Part shown: positions 11,987 through 19,680 of the stretch, in pieces
How positions within the stretch are numbered: the stretch's first letter is position 1
How the letters are laid out: each line of letters begins with the position of its first letter
Assembly (NCBI GenBank): GCA_964200075.2
Contig: CAXNAA020000279.1
Coordinates: 1 to 23,188, forward strand
Source of the DNA: Sphacelaria rigidula
Lineage: Eukaryota > Phaeophyceae > Sphacelariales
Direction: 5' to 3'
Length of the DNA stretch: 23,188 nucleotides
Position numbers and translations under genes: made by a program
Notes under the pieces: generated by a model
The model's input: the letters and a program-made list of their open reading frames with translations, nothing else
Told to the model about the DNA's origin: nothing
The model's database searches: none

Positions 11987-12060
11987 TGTTAGTAGCACAC
12001 TTTACCACTAGACTATAGTCAGCGCTGACTATGGTCTAGTGGTAAAGTGTGCTACTAACA
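11987..12060. repeat. 74-bp near-perfect palindrome with no spacer
   Basis: Bases 11987-12023 are the reverse complement of 12024-12060, with one mismatch (12014 against 12033) and no loop. The centre is the self-complementary AGTCAGCGCTGACT. Each arm contains a sequence fitting the Pol III A-box consensus TRGYNNANNGG (TGGTCTAGTGG in the right arm, read forward), so the palindrome is a head-to-head pair of tRNA-like starts. A third copy of one arm occurs at 12317-12360. Confidence 0.93.
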
Positions 12061-12150
12061 AAAGTACAACCGGGGGTCCGCTCAGCTGTTAGGCTGGAAT
12101 TGGGCCTCCGGAATTCCCCCAGGGTTGTAATCCCTGTAATCAGCGCTGCC
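12017..12150 (+). repeat. tRNA-like (SINE-type) unit, copy in palindrome right arm
   Basis: The unit starts with AGTCAGCGCTGACT and continues with the A-box-like TGGTCTAGTGG. About 80 bp later comes GGGTTGTAATCCC, which resembles a B box (GGTTCGANTCC). It ends near ATCAGCGCTG, able to pair with the AGCGCTGA at the start. The A-to-B spacing is too long for an ordinary intronless tRNA, so a tRNA-derived retroposon or a relic fits better than a functional tRNA. Pol III transcription is an inference. Confidence 0.4.
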
Positions 12151-12316
12151 CCCATGCGTCGTGCGGCTTACTGGTGGGGGTAAGTGTCTTCACTTTGAAA
12201 TGACTGGAAATGTGTGCCAAGCGGTGTGCGGCTTACAGGCGTATTTTTATTTCCGTACTTTTTCTCACTCCTTGAGAAAGGGCGGAAAAGCGTCAAAAGT
12301 GGTCACGGAGTGATTT

Positions 12317-12437
12317 AGTCAGCGCTGACTATAGTCCAGTGGTAAAGTGTGCTACTAACACGGCGTACGCTGGTGATGTTGCATCGGTCCTGATGCGGCC
12401 GTTAGGGTATCACATCCGTCCTCAGGTTTGAATATTT
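12317..12437 (+). repeat. Second tRNA-like repeat unit
   Basis: Bases 12317-12360 match 12017-12060 with two substitutions, including the AGTCAGCGCTGACT start and an A box that fits the consensus fully (TAGTCCAGTGG). About 90 bp further is GGTTTGAATAT, a weak B box. The sequence after 12360 differs from the first unit, so the shared module is only the tRNA-like head. Confidence 0.45.
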
Positions 12438-13877
12438 TGCGAATTTCGGTGCGCGCCGCGACGAACAGGAAACGCGGCGCATTTCGATCTCGCGGCAGTT
12501 TGGCAGCGGGCAGTTGACCTCGCGTCAATCTAGTTCACGTAGAAGTTTCCCGTAGTTTTACTAGCGTAAACCCTACTATCAGCACCAACCCGTTCCCGAG
12601 CAACCACGCTGCCCCTGGCCGCACCTCTGCCCATGATCCTCGCAGATAAGTTCTGCAATATGTGCCCGCTTCATGCTGTCGTTTCCTTCGCCCACCATTC
12701 GCACTGCTTGTTTCGAGCCCAAACGGAGCAGGTGTCGCCAAGAAACGAGCCGGCACCGGAGATGAGGCCGGTATAACAACTTGATTTTAGTACCAATATA
12801 ATAGCGTACATCGCATTACAGTAGATAAAAAGTTGTATGTATGATTCGTAGCCAAACAACAATCAGGAACGAACGACACACAGACCATACGGGTATTCAA
12901 GTGTTGGGATGATCGCTGTACGAAAAAAAGTGGGGCGAGGTTCCAAATCGGTTAACAATTTTGCGGAGTCTGTATGTTGAAGAGTACGAATTACGAGCGC
13001 TGACGTGAGTCGGCGCACAGGATGCGCGACAATTCAATGACCGGTGATGATCCGCGGATTCCTGGCTCTACTGGGGCGAGTCGAGCGAGGCAGGTAGGCG
13101 GGGCGGTTTCATCATGTGATCATGACATGATGAGCAGGAAAATGAATTGCGCATCATGTACGGGGGCTCCGCAATTGATTCCAACGTTGCATCTACGGAG
13201 CCCCTCCCGCTGCCCTCGTGTGGAACTCACTCGCTCTCGACTATTCGGACTCGCGCAAGAGCTGGCAAGTGATCAGAGAGAAGGCGGAGGGAGGTGAGGG
13301 CATATTGGGACGGATTTCGTTGGCGCATTATGACAGGGTGCCATCTGCACTGTGCTCGGCCGACTCGGGGCAAAATTGATTTTATCCCGCCGCGTTTTGG
13401 GAGCATCATGCCGAGAGGCACGGGACGACACATGGTACCCACGAGACGCTACCAGCCAACAGCTGCTGTGCAGCGTCAGTGCTCAAGTCTACCATTGTTG
13501 GGCTCTGAGTGCGGAAGCGCTGCCCGTCTCTTTCGTGACTTGCATTCTGTGGCAGTAGTCCATGTACGCAGTGCGTGTCCCATCTCTACTGCTGTTTGTC
13601 AGTTGTACAAACGGGCTTCAGCCGTTCGTCTAGAGTCGCCGCATGAATCTCTGTGTGTGCAACGACGAGGAAAGACGATGAGGAAACACGGCACCGAAGG
13701 ACGATTGAACAGGCAGCAGCACCCTCACAAATCACGCAGCACTAACCCTAAGACATGTATGCGTGAAGTGCTACCTTCGTTCGTCAGGTTGATGGAACGC
13801 GGGTGAAGCTGGTGGGGAATCTAAAAAAGCGTTTTCCCACCCACACACCCCCGTTCTCCACCGTGATCAGGTCAAAC
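12438..13877. other. Intergenic region upstream of the two-exon gene
   Basis: No recognisable gene. The longest open frame (13294-13806) has the skewed composition of a chance frame and no family features. The last 90 bases before 13878 stay open in the downstream gene's frame behind a possible acceptor (TTCGTCAG ending 13787), so this gene could start in an earlier exon. A hairpin at 13163-13204 is listed separately. Confidence 0.4.
13163..13204. repeat. 9-bp inverted repeat, potential hairpin
   Basis: GGGGCTCCG at 13163-13171 is exactly complementary to CGGAGCCCC at 13196-13204, with a 24-nt loop. It is GC-rich enough to fold in RNA or single-stranded DNA, but no T-tract or gene context gives it a role. 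Confidence 0.6.
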
Positions 13878-14541
13878 ATGGATGCACATGGATCATCTAT
13901 CTACGCGCAAAAACGCGACAAGCTGATGGATATTCTCCGTCTGTTAGATTCCAGTGGTGTAAAGGACCGAGCACTAGAAGACAGGTTCCGGTCGATAATC
14001 GCTAACAGCCGCCGCAAAGGCGACGCCAACGATCTCGTTTGGGACGAGATCGTGATGGAGCTGCATAACTGGCAAGCCGGCGAGAGAGCATCAACCAATA
14101 TGTAAGCGATTCCGATCCGCTGTAGCGACGGAGTAATTATAAGACTTGTGTGGCAACACTTGGTCATGTTGTGATGAAACGTGTCTCGCCAACCACTTTG
14201 ATCTCGTAGAGCTTCCATGTACCCTGGTCGAGACCTCCGGGTGTTGCCGCGTAGTTCTTTGAGCTCGAAGCCCAGTGTGTCGAGGTTGGTTGTTCGAACG
14301 CTCACGACGTCCACACACACCCGGGATCAATGACCGTTGTTCGAACACTGGTTCGTTCATCCGCGGGTACTCTCTTCTCTCTCCCCGTAAAATAATTTGT
14401 TCATTTCATTGTTTCTTTTTGCAGAGACGGAAAGGCGCCCGACATCGATTGGTTCGTCAGAAGCTTGCAGGATGCATGTGATAATCTACCGTGGTATCAG
14501 CAGCGCCAGCATCCAGCACCAGCACCAGCAGCAACAGCCAG

Positions 14542-14576
<35 letters not shown>

Positions 14577-15892
14577 GCAGCCAGCAACAGGAGCAGGAGC
14601 AGGGTGGAGCAGCTGGCGCTGAGGACACCACCGCTGGTGCCTCTGCTGAACGTTCGGGCGGTGGGTCGGGAGGCGCGGGCGCTGGCGCTGGCGCTGGTGA
14701 CGACGATACGTCGTACGCGAAGAACGTCAACATTCTATCCCGCTTGACGGAGAGGGGCGGCGAGTTAGAGGCGAGGTTTTTGCGAAAGGGGTCCACGTTC
14801 AAGGAGCGTTACAGTGTCAAGACGCATGAGCTGAAGTATTTCACGACGATGACCCCGGAAACACTCAATGATGCGAACACCTCGCTGCTGGACTTGCCAA
14901 CAAAAAAGGACGGCATGCGCTGGCAGGTGCTGGCGTCAAACAAGCAGCTGCCACGGTTTCTGCACAACTACTCCTTACGGAAGATGTATGTGGTTGATGG
15001 GGATGGTCGCAAGCACATGGCCACAGCCAAGACTCTGGTGCGCGCACTCCAAGGTTTGCGCGTGGAAGAAAAGGAGTGGATGTGGTGCCTCGAACAAGCT
15101 TTGCTCAAAAAGATGGGGAAACCTTCGGCATTGGATTCTCTGCGGGGTACCACGGGGAGTCACGGCGCCGGGTCGGGAGGCGCGGGAAGCAGCAGCTCCG
15201 GCGGCGGTGGAGGTCAGGGACGGGGCGGTGGCGCCGGGTCGGGAGGCGCGGGAAGCAGCAGCTCCGGCGGCGGTGGAGGTCAGGGACGGGGTGACGCCCC
15301 TACGAGTTTGGCGGAGCTGATGAAGACAGCTATGCCGCTGAACACAACGGTCTTTCCTCGTACGACCATGGAAGTCGATGACGATGATACCCCTATCCGG
15401 TATTTGGTACCCGTGTCCTCGAAAATATTGAAGCAACTACGCGATGAACCGAGGTACTACGATTTCCCCTCTTGCTTCGAAGTAACTCGAGAGGTGAAAA
15501 GCTACAACCTCGGCAAGATGTACGCCGTTCGACGGGACGGTAAGATTGTCATGGTTGGCCGACTTCGCATGAAGAAACAACTCGACGCGACTCTTGGGGG
15601 GAAAACGGTGCCAGTGGAGACGTGGATGACGCGTTTGGATGACGCGGTGAAAATAATGGAAACCAAGGCGGTGACGGGACGCAAAATCTTGGCAAGCCGC
15701 AGCACCAAGAAGAGGAAGCGTGCACCAGCGAGCGGTAAAGTCCAGAAGAACAACACCAAAAGGCAGAAAGGTGCGTCAGCGGACGATGGACACGCGGAGA
15801 CGACTGCTCCCGATACAGGGGCCGACGAGGAGGGGGGTGGTGGCGGTGGCGGAGAATTGAAGGTGGTTGTCGCGGCGGGTGTCACCCGCTAA
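13878..15892 (+). CDS. Unrecognised, probably nuclear protein with duplicated core domain (2 exons)
   Basis: Exons 13878-14101 and 14425-15892 join across a 323-bp intron (GTAAGC to TTTTTGCAG). The split codon gives Ile75 and the total is 563 residues plus TAA. The start ATG at 13878 has a favourable context (AACATGG). Residues 1-100 are helical and charged. Residues about 105-170 are low complexity: Ser, Gln, Asn, then Gly/Ala. A core motif appears twice: about residues 256-301 (NYSLRKMYVVDGDG, then EEKEWMWCLEQAL) and 433-485 (SYNLGKMYAVRRDG, then VETWMTRLDDAV). The copies are separated by a Gly/Ser linker from a 66-bp tandem repeat. Residues about 503-523 are a strong basic nuclear-localisation-like cluster (STKKRKR, then TKRQK), followed by a Gly-rich acidic tail. 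I do not recognise the family. The spacing of the two copies suggests an ancient internal duplication. Confidence 0.65.
15164..15291 (+). repeat. 66-bp tandem duplication in coding sequence
   Basis: Bases 15164-15225 are repeated exactly at 15230-15291 (62 identical bases, period 66 bp, 22 codons). The copies encode a Gly/Ser-rich linker (GAGSGGAGSSSSGGGGG) between the two copies of the core motif. Exact identity implies a recent duplication, and its length keeps the frame. Confidence 0.95.
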
Positions 15893-16278
15893 AATAGTCA
15901 TAGTTTTTTTGTGGCACAAATGGTCGGATTGCGTTGCGGCAGTTAGTTTATATTTTTTGTTTGACGTACAGTAACGGCCCGCTCGTAAGAAACACTATCG
16001 TAAGAAAATGAAAACTCGGCACTATCCCTGTGAGCACGGGTCCGCACCTCTCCGGGCAAGACGACGTCGATTTTGTTTGTGTTTGTTTGACAGTTTCACC
16101 GGGGCCACGTGAAAATATTTCAACACCACCGAGGGAATATGTCTCCAGGAGGAAAGGGGTAGCTCGGAAGCGTCAGCGTAAAAAGGGGTTCTGATTTCAG
16201 AGAGCAAATCCGTGCATTGCGTGAAAAAAACCGGTAAGCCGACGCGCGGGGAGTGTGGAGAACAAGAGAGAGAGAGAA

Positions 16279-16318
<40 letters not shown>

Positions 16319-16672
16319 CCGTTGTCTGAGGCGGGGATGGTAAGACAGGCGCATTTAAGAAAATGTGTTTTTTTGCGGAATAAAATAGGAAAGATGCATT
16401 TAAGAATCCAGACTCAACCGGAATTTCAGCTTCTTACGAGCCGTGATACTTAATGTAAATTCTCTACATCACAGAAACACCAGAATCCTCCACCAGCTTC
16501 TCGGGAGATATTTCGCGTTTCCTGGTTTCTGACAATGGTTGTGACAATGGTTGTTAATCTTAAGACAAATCAGTCTTTCTTGTTCAGGACACAGACGCCG
16601 TAATTCCCCAAGATTTTCATACACGATGACCCTTCTGGACACTTTCCATCAGGGTCACACGACAACATACTT
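15893..16672. other. 3' flank of the two-exon gene, up to the transposon
   Basis: No coding exon is supported. It holds the GA-rich tract at 16264-16316, an AATAAA at 16379-16384 (possible polyadenylation signal, though nearly 490 bp past the stop) and a 12-bp direct duplication (TGACAATGGTTG, near 16531-16555). Confidence 0.45.
16264..16316. repeat. GA-rich microsatellite (purine tract)
   Basis: About 53 bases made almost only of GA dinucleotides with occasional AAAG interruptions. Such homopurine-homopyrimidine tracts can form triplex DNA and are length-polymorphic. Any regulatory role here is unproven. Confidence 0.95.
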
Positions 16673-16698
16673 GGTCTAGATCATTACTGTAAAGTTAG
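16673..16698. repeat. Left end of the transposon: target duplication and inverted repeat
   Basis: GGTCTAGAT at 16673-16681 is repeated exactly at the other end (20838-20846). After one extra base, ATTACTGTAAAGTTAG (16683-16698) is the inverted counterpart of the right end at 14 of 16 positions. A 9-bp duplication fits IS4-family insertion. Because TCTAGA is itself palindromic, the exact boundary is uncertain by one or two bases. Confidence 0.8.
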
Positions 16699-16900
16699 TA
16701 GAAAATTCTTGAAATGTGCTAAACACATCCGACTCAAGCAGACTTTCGGCAAAGATACGATGGTCGCTCTAATCCTAGGAGTTGTGAAACACCACACACT
16801 CCGATATTGGCCGAACCATTGACATCCCTGTCGATAAAGTCCACAGAGCAAGAAAGGTTCTCGTCCGTCTGGCTTCCACAGCGAAACACCCGAGACCCGT
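16683..16900 (-). ncRNA. Candidate guide-RNA scaffold at the 3' end of the Fanzor gene
   Basis: TnpB and Fanzor proteins use an RNA whose scaffold comes from the transposon end downstream of the nuclease gene and whose guide is read from the adjoining flank (established for the family). Here only about 35 nt lie between the stop codon and the terminal repeat, so a scaffold of the usual size must overlap the last part of the coding sequence. The upstream limit given is arbitrary. I have not folded it, and no motif proves it. Confidence 0.3.
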
Positions 16901-19646
16901 CCACTTGCTTGAGTGGTATACCGCAACCACAGCAACACTTTGACGTACGAAACTCGTCGACCAAAACGACAGGGCAAAGTATGCCTAAAGCTCTGATCAA
17001 CGCCTTTCTAGGACAAGGCCCCCTGGAACTATGACCGAATTGACCATTGCCGAAAAACACGACTCTCCTCTTTGTCCTAATCTTCTTGAGCAACTCCTTT
17101 TTCCTCGCTGGAGACATTGTCTCGCCCTCCAACTTCGACGTTGCAGCAATCTCTTCCTTGTACGCACCACCAAACGCGATATCCCTCGCCATGCCATCCA
17201 ACGAACGCTGTCTTGCACGAAGCCTCGCGAACCGTTCGCGTCTACGCTCTACCGACAGAAGCTCGCCTATTCTCGCTATTAACGTCGAGTACGTCACCGC
17301 AGAGTATGCAAACGAAGAACCCGGTTGTTTCAATGAGACGGAATCGTATGCTTTTATGGCTTGCCCATACCCGACGTTCTGTTCCCTTCGGTTGATTTCC
17401 GACTTTGCACCGAACCGAGCGAGGGACTGGTGTTTGTACTCCCGAGAGGAGAAGGATGATGGCGATCCCTTGAATGACGCTGGATCGAAGGGGCCAGGTT
17501 TCGTCACGTCTGCTCGAACCGTCGCGTAGATGGAGACTTGTCCGGGATCAAGACCGACCACTTCGATGTGATTTTCGGGAGATGAAAGGCTGGCCCTTGC
17601 CACCTTCGTCAGCTTAGTTGCTTTTTCGAAAACACCCTTGGTATGATTGGAGACGTTGAACGAGGCCGACAGACCCGTGAACCCTTTCTCCACGAGCTCT
17701 TGAACACCTTTCGCAAGAGGATTGACCTTCCCTAGCGTTGTCAGACACACCTTTACCTGCAAACCATCCGTGGTGATTGAGTTGATGAGCCATGGAACCC
17801 CACAGTCGGGATCTTCTCGCTTCGCTTCGTAAACACGGTCGTTGGTAACCCACGGGTCCTTGGAACACAAACCAATCCCCTTGTGGAAGCGGGTTGGTTG
17901 ATGCAGGACCTTCTTCCCTCTACCGCGTTGAGCTGGCTTCCGGGTTTCGGGACGCCTGTGAACCATTCTCTCCGTGTGAAAGTCGAATAAGCCTGTCCAC
18001 CACAACCTCTTCGTCCTTCCAGCATTCTTGACACCCTCGGTCCGCAGGTTAGTCTCGTCTTCATCTACGGAAAGCTCCAAGTTCCGAGCGAGAGTGTCTA
18101 TACTCTCACCGTCATACTTGACGAAAGCTCTGGTAAGAGCAAAGTGTGGCATCAGAGAGAAAGGTTTGGGCGGCTTTTCCGTGCCTGGTTCGCGCATAGC
18201 CTTCCACATTTCCTTTCGGGTGTTGGAGACGTCTCGCACCAGAGTCGCCGAGTCCTTCTTTGTCATCTCGACGCCTTCATCGAACCAAGCCGGTACAGGA
18301 GTCTCGCACAAGAGGTTTCGCTGCTTCAAATAACCCTCTTTGGTCTCGGACCTCTTCATAGCCGGCTGTCTCTCGAAGATCCCGGCCCATATCTCTCCTC
18401 TGATCCTTTGAAGGTCGCAAGCTCGTGTGCGGAATGTCGCCTCTATCCGCAGGACCTCGTTCAGCCTGGCCTTGACGTTGTACAGGAAATCTTCTCGCCC
18501 CGTCATCTTCTTCGCACGAGGCTTTTTGGTGGATGGCTTCGGCGGCACTTTCTCCTCATCTGGACTGTTTGTATCATCTGGGCGGAGTTTCTTTCGAATT
18601 TTCCTACGAGGGGTTTTCCGGACCTTCGTCGAAGTCTTCGATGGGCGCAACGTCGAACGAAGAGGTTCGAATAGGTCCCTGTACTTCGACAGGAGGTCCT
18701 CCAAGACAACTCTCCACTCGGAGGGCAGCACCCTCTTTTCCTTTCCCTTCTCTCGGGCCGCAAAGTCGCGTATGTCTGACAGAGCCCGGTCAGTGTGCTT
18801 CTGCCCAGAGGCCCTGTACAGTTGTGTCGCTGCTGAGGAGATGTCGGTCCAAAAGTACTTGTCGTCTCGGAACGCCCAAAGTCTTTGCTCGATCTCGCAT
18901 GCCAAGTGTTCCGTCGCTCTCGTGTCGAGGTTTCCAGATATGTGCTTCTTGATGGAAGTGATCATTTCGCCACACAACGCGTCTTTACATCGAAGGGGAA
19001 ACGATTGCACCTCCTTGACGGTGTCTTGGTCCAACTTATGTTGCTCGAGATAAGAGTCCAGGCTGGGGTGATGTAGCTTTTTAGCCCGGCTGTGTAGCTC
19101 CTTTTGTGAAATCAGAGAAAAGAGTTGCTGGAGGAACGTACGGTTGACGATTAGCGGGTTTGAAGGGTCCTCTTCTGCGAGAAAGTTCAGACACACCGAA
19201 ACGAGGTGGCGAAGAATGCCGAGAGATTTGGCGTCCCTGTCGATTTCCTCCAGGAGAACGTCCTTGCCGGGGACGTCGTCTCGGACACAGGCGTCCACGG
19301 ACGTCGTGATGCTTCGTACTCTCACTTGTATCGGGTCGTCTATGTCCTTCACGATGCCTCTGGCTAGAGCAAACCGACGTAGTTCCTCCTTTGTTGCGAT
19401 ACTCGCAGAGTCATCGTCTTGGTCACCGACTTCGGAATCCTCGTCTACCGAATTGCATGTCTTTCGTTTCGGAGGTTTGTTGGAACTGGTGTCTTCTTCT
19501 GATTCCATACTGTTTGGCGGTGGTCCGATGAGTTCTAACGAGAAGGGGGGATGGTTTGTCTCCCACTGTTTCCTGTAAATAAGATAACGGTCTTGGTCCA
19601 CCAACGCATACGATTGGCCAGGATTAGAGGCCGCGTGGAACGGCAT
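16734..19646 (-). CDS. Fanzor, eukaryotic TnpB-like RNA-guided nuclease (970 aa)
   Basis: The C-terminal 280 residues carry the hallmarks of the Fanzor/TnpB nuclease. GLDPG (Asp700) is the first RuvC motif. A FFGNGQFGHSSRG segment follows, then VDEFRTSKCCCGCG (Glu898 with the first zinc-finger Cys pair, C905 and C908), second-half Cys at 923 and 933, and DRDVNGSANI (Asp939/Asp941), the last RuvC motif. The VDEFRTSK form suggests the Fanzor1 type with a displaced catalytic Glu. The roughly 690 residues before RuvC are long for the family and contain an acidic segment (about 67-80), helical regions and basic clusters that could be nuclear-localisation signals (58-63, 341-356, 374-380). The ATG at 19646 gives the longest frame; Met47 is an alternative start. 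The gene ends in TGA, has no intron, and begins 34 nt after the transposase stop in another frame, so the two are not a fusion. Nuclease activity is inferred. Confidence 0.93.
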   Translation of the reverse strand: MPFHAASNPGQSYALVDQDRYLIYRKQWETNHPPFSLELIGPPPNSMESEEDTSSNKPPKRKTCNSVDEDSEVGDQDDDSASIATKEELRRFALARGIVKDIDDPIQVRVRSITTSVDACVRDDVPGKDVLLEEIDRDAKSLGILRHLVSVCLNFLAEEDPSNPLIVNRTFLQQLFSLISQKELHSRAKKLHHPSLDSYLEQHKLDQDTVKEVQSFPLRCKDALCGEMITSIKKHISGNLDTRATEHLACEIEQRLWAFRDDKYFWTDISSAATQLYRASGQKHTDRALSDIRDFAAREKGKEKRVLPSEWRVVLEDLLSKYRDLFEPLRSTLRPSKTSTKVRKTPRRKIRKKLRPDDTNSPDEEKVPPKPSTKKPRAKKMTGREDFLYNVKARLNEVLRIEATFRTRACDLQRIRGEIWAGIFERQPAMKRSETKEGYLKQRNLLCETPVPAWFDEGVEMTKKDSATLVRDVSNTRKEMWKAMREPGTEKPPKPFSLMPHFALTRAFVKYDGESIDTLARNLELSVDEDETNLRTEGVKNAGRTKRLWWTGLFDFHTERMVHRRPETRKPAQRGRGKKVLHQPTRFHKGIGLCSKDPWVTNDRVYEAKREDPDCGVPWLINSITTDGLQVKVCLTTLGKVNPLAKGVQELVEKGFTGLSASFNVSNHTKGVFEKATKLTKVARASLSSPENHIEVVGLDPGQVSIYATVRADVTKPGPFDPASFKGSPSSFSSREYKHQSLARFGAKSEINRREQNVGYGQAIKAYDSVSLKQPGSSFAYSAVTYSTLIARIGELLSVERRRERFARLRARQRSLDGMARDIAFGGAYKEEIAATSKLEGETMSPARKKELLKKIRTKRRVVFFGNGQFGHSSRGPCPRKALIRALGILCPVVLVDEFRTSKCCCGCGIPLKQVDGSRVFRCGSQTDENLSCSVDFIDRDVNGSANIGVCGVSQLLGLERPSYLCRKSA

Positions 19647-19680
19647 GATTGGTATACATGAGGGTTAGTCACCGGGACCC

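Noticed and set aside
13294-13806. 170-residue plus-strand frame upstream of the two-exon gene.
   Set aside because: It has random composition, no domain or signal, and lies out of frame with the supported gene.
14497-14802. Poly-Leu/Ala minus-strand frame opposite the CAG-rich stretch.
   Set aside because: It is the antisense reading of the Ser/Gln low-complexity region of the two-exon gene.
16022-16354. Minus-strand 110-residue frame with Ser-Leu repeats.
   Set aside because: The repeat is only the GA microsatellite translated; no other protein features are seen.
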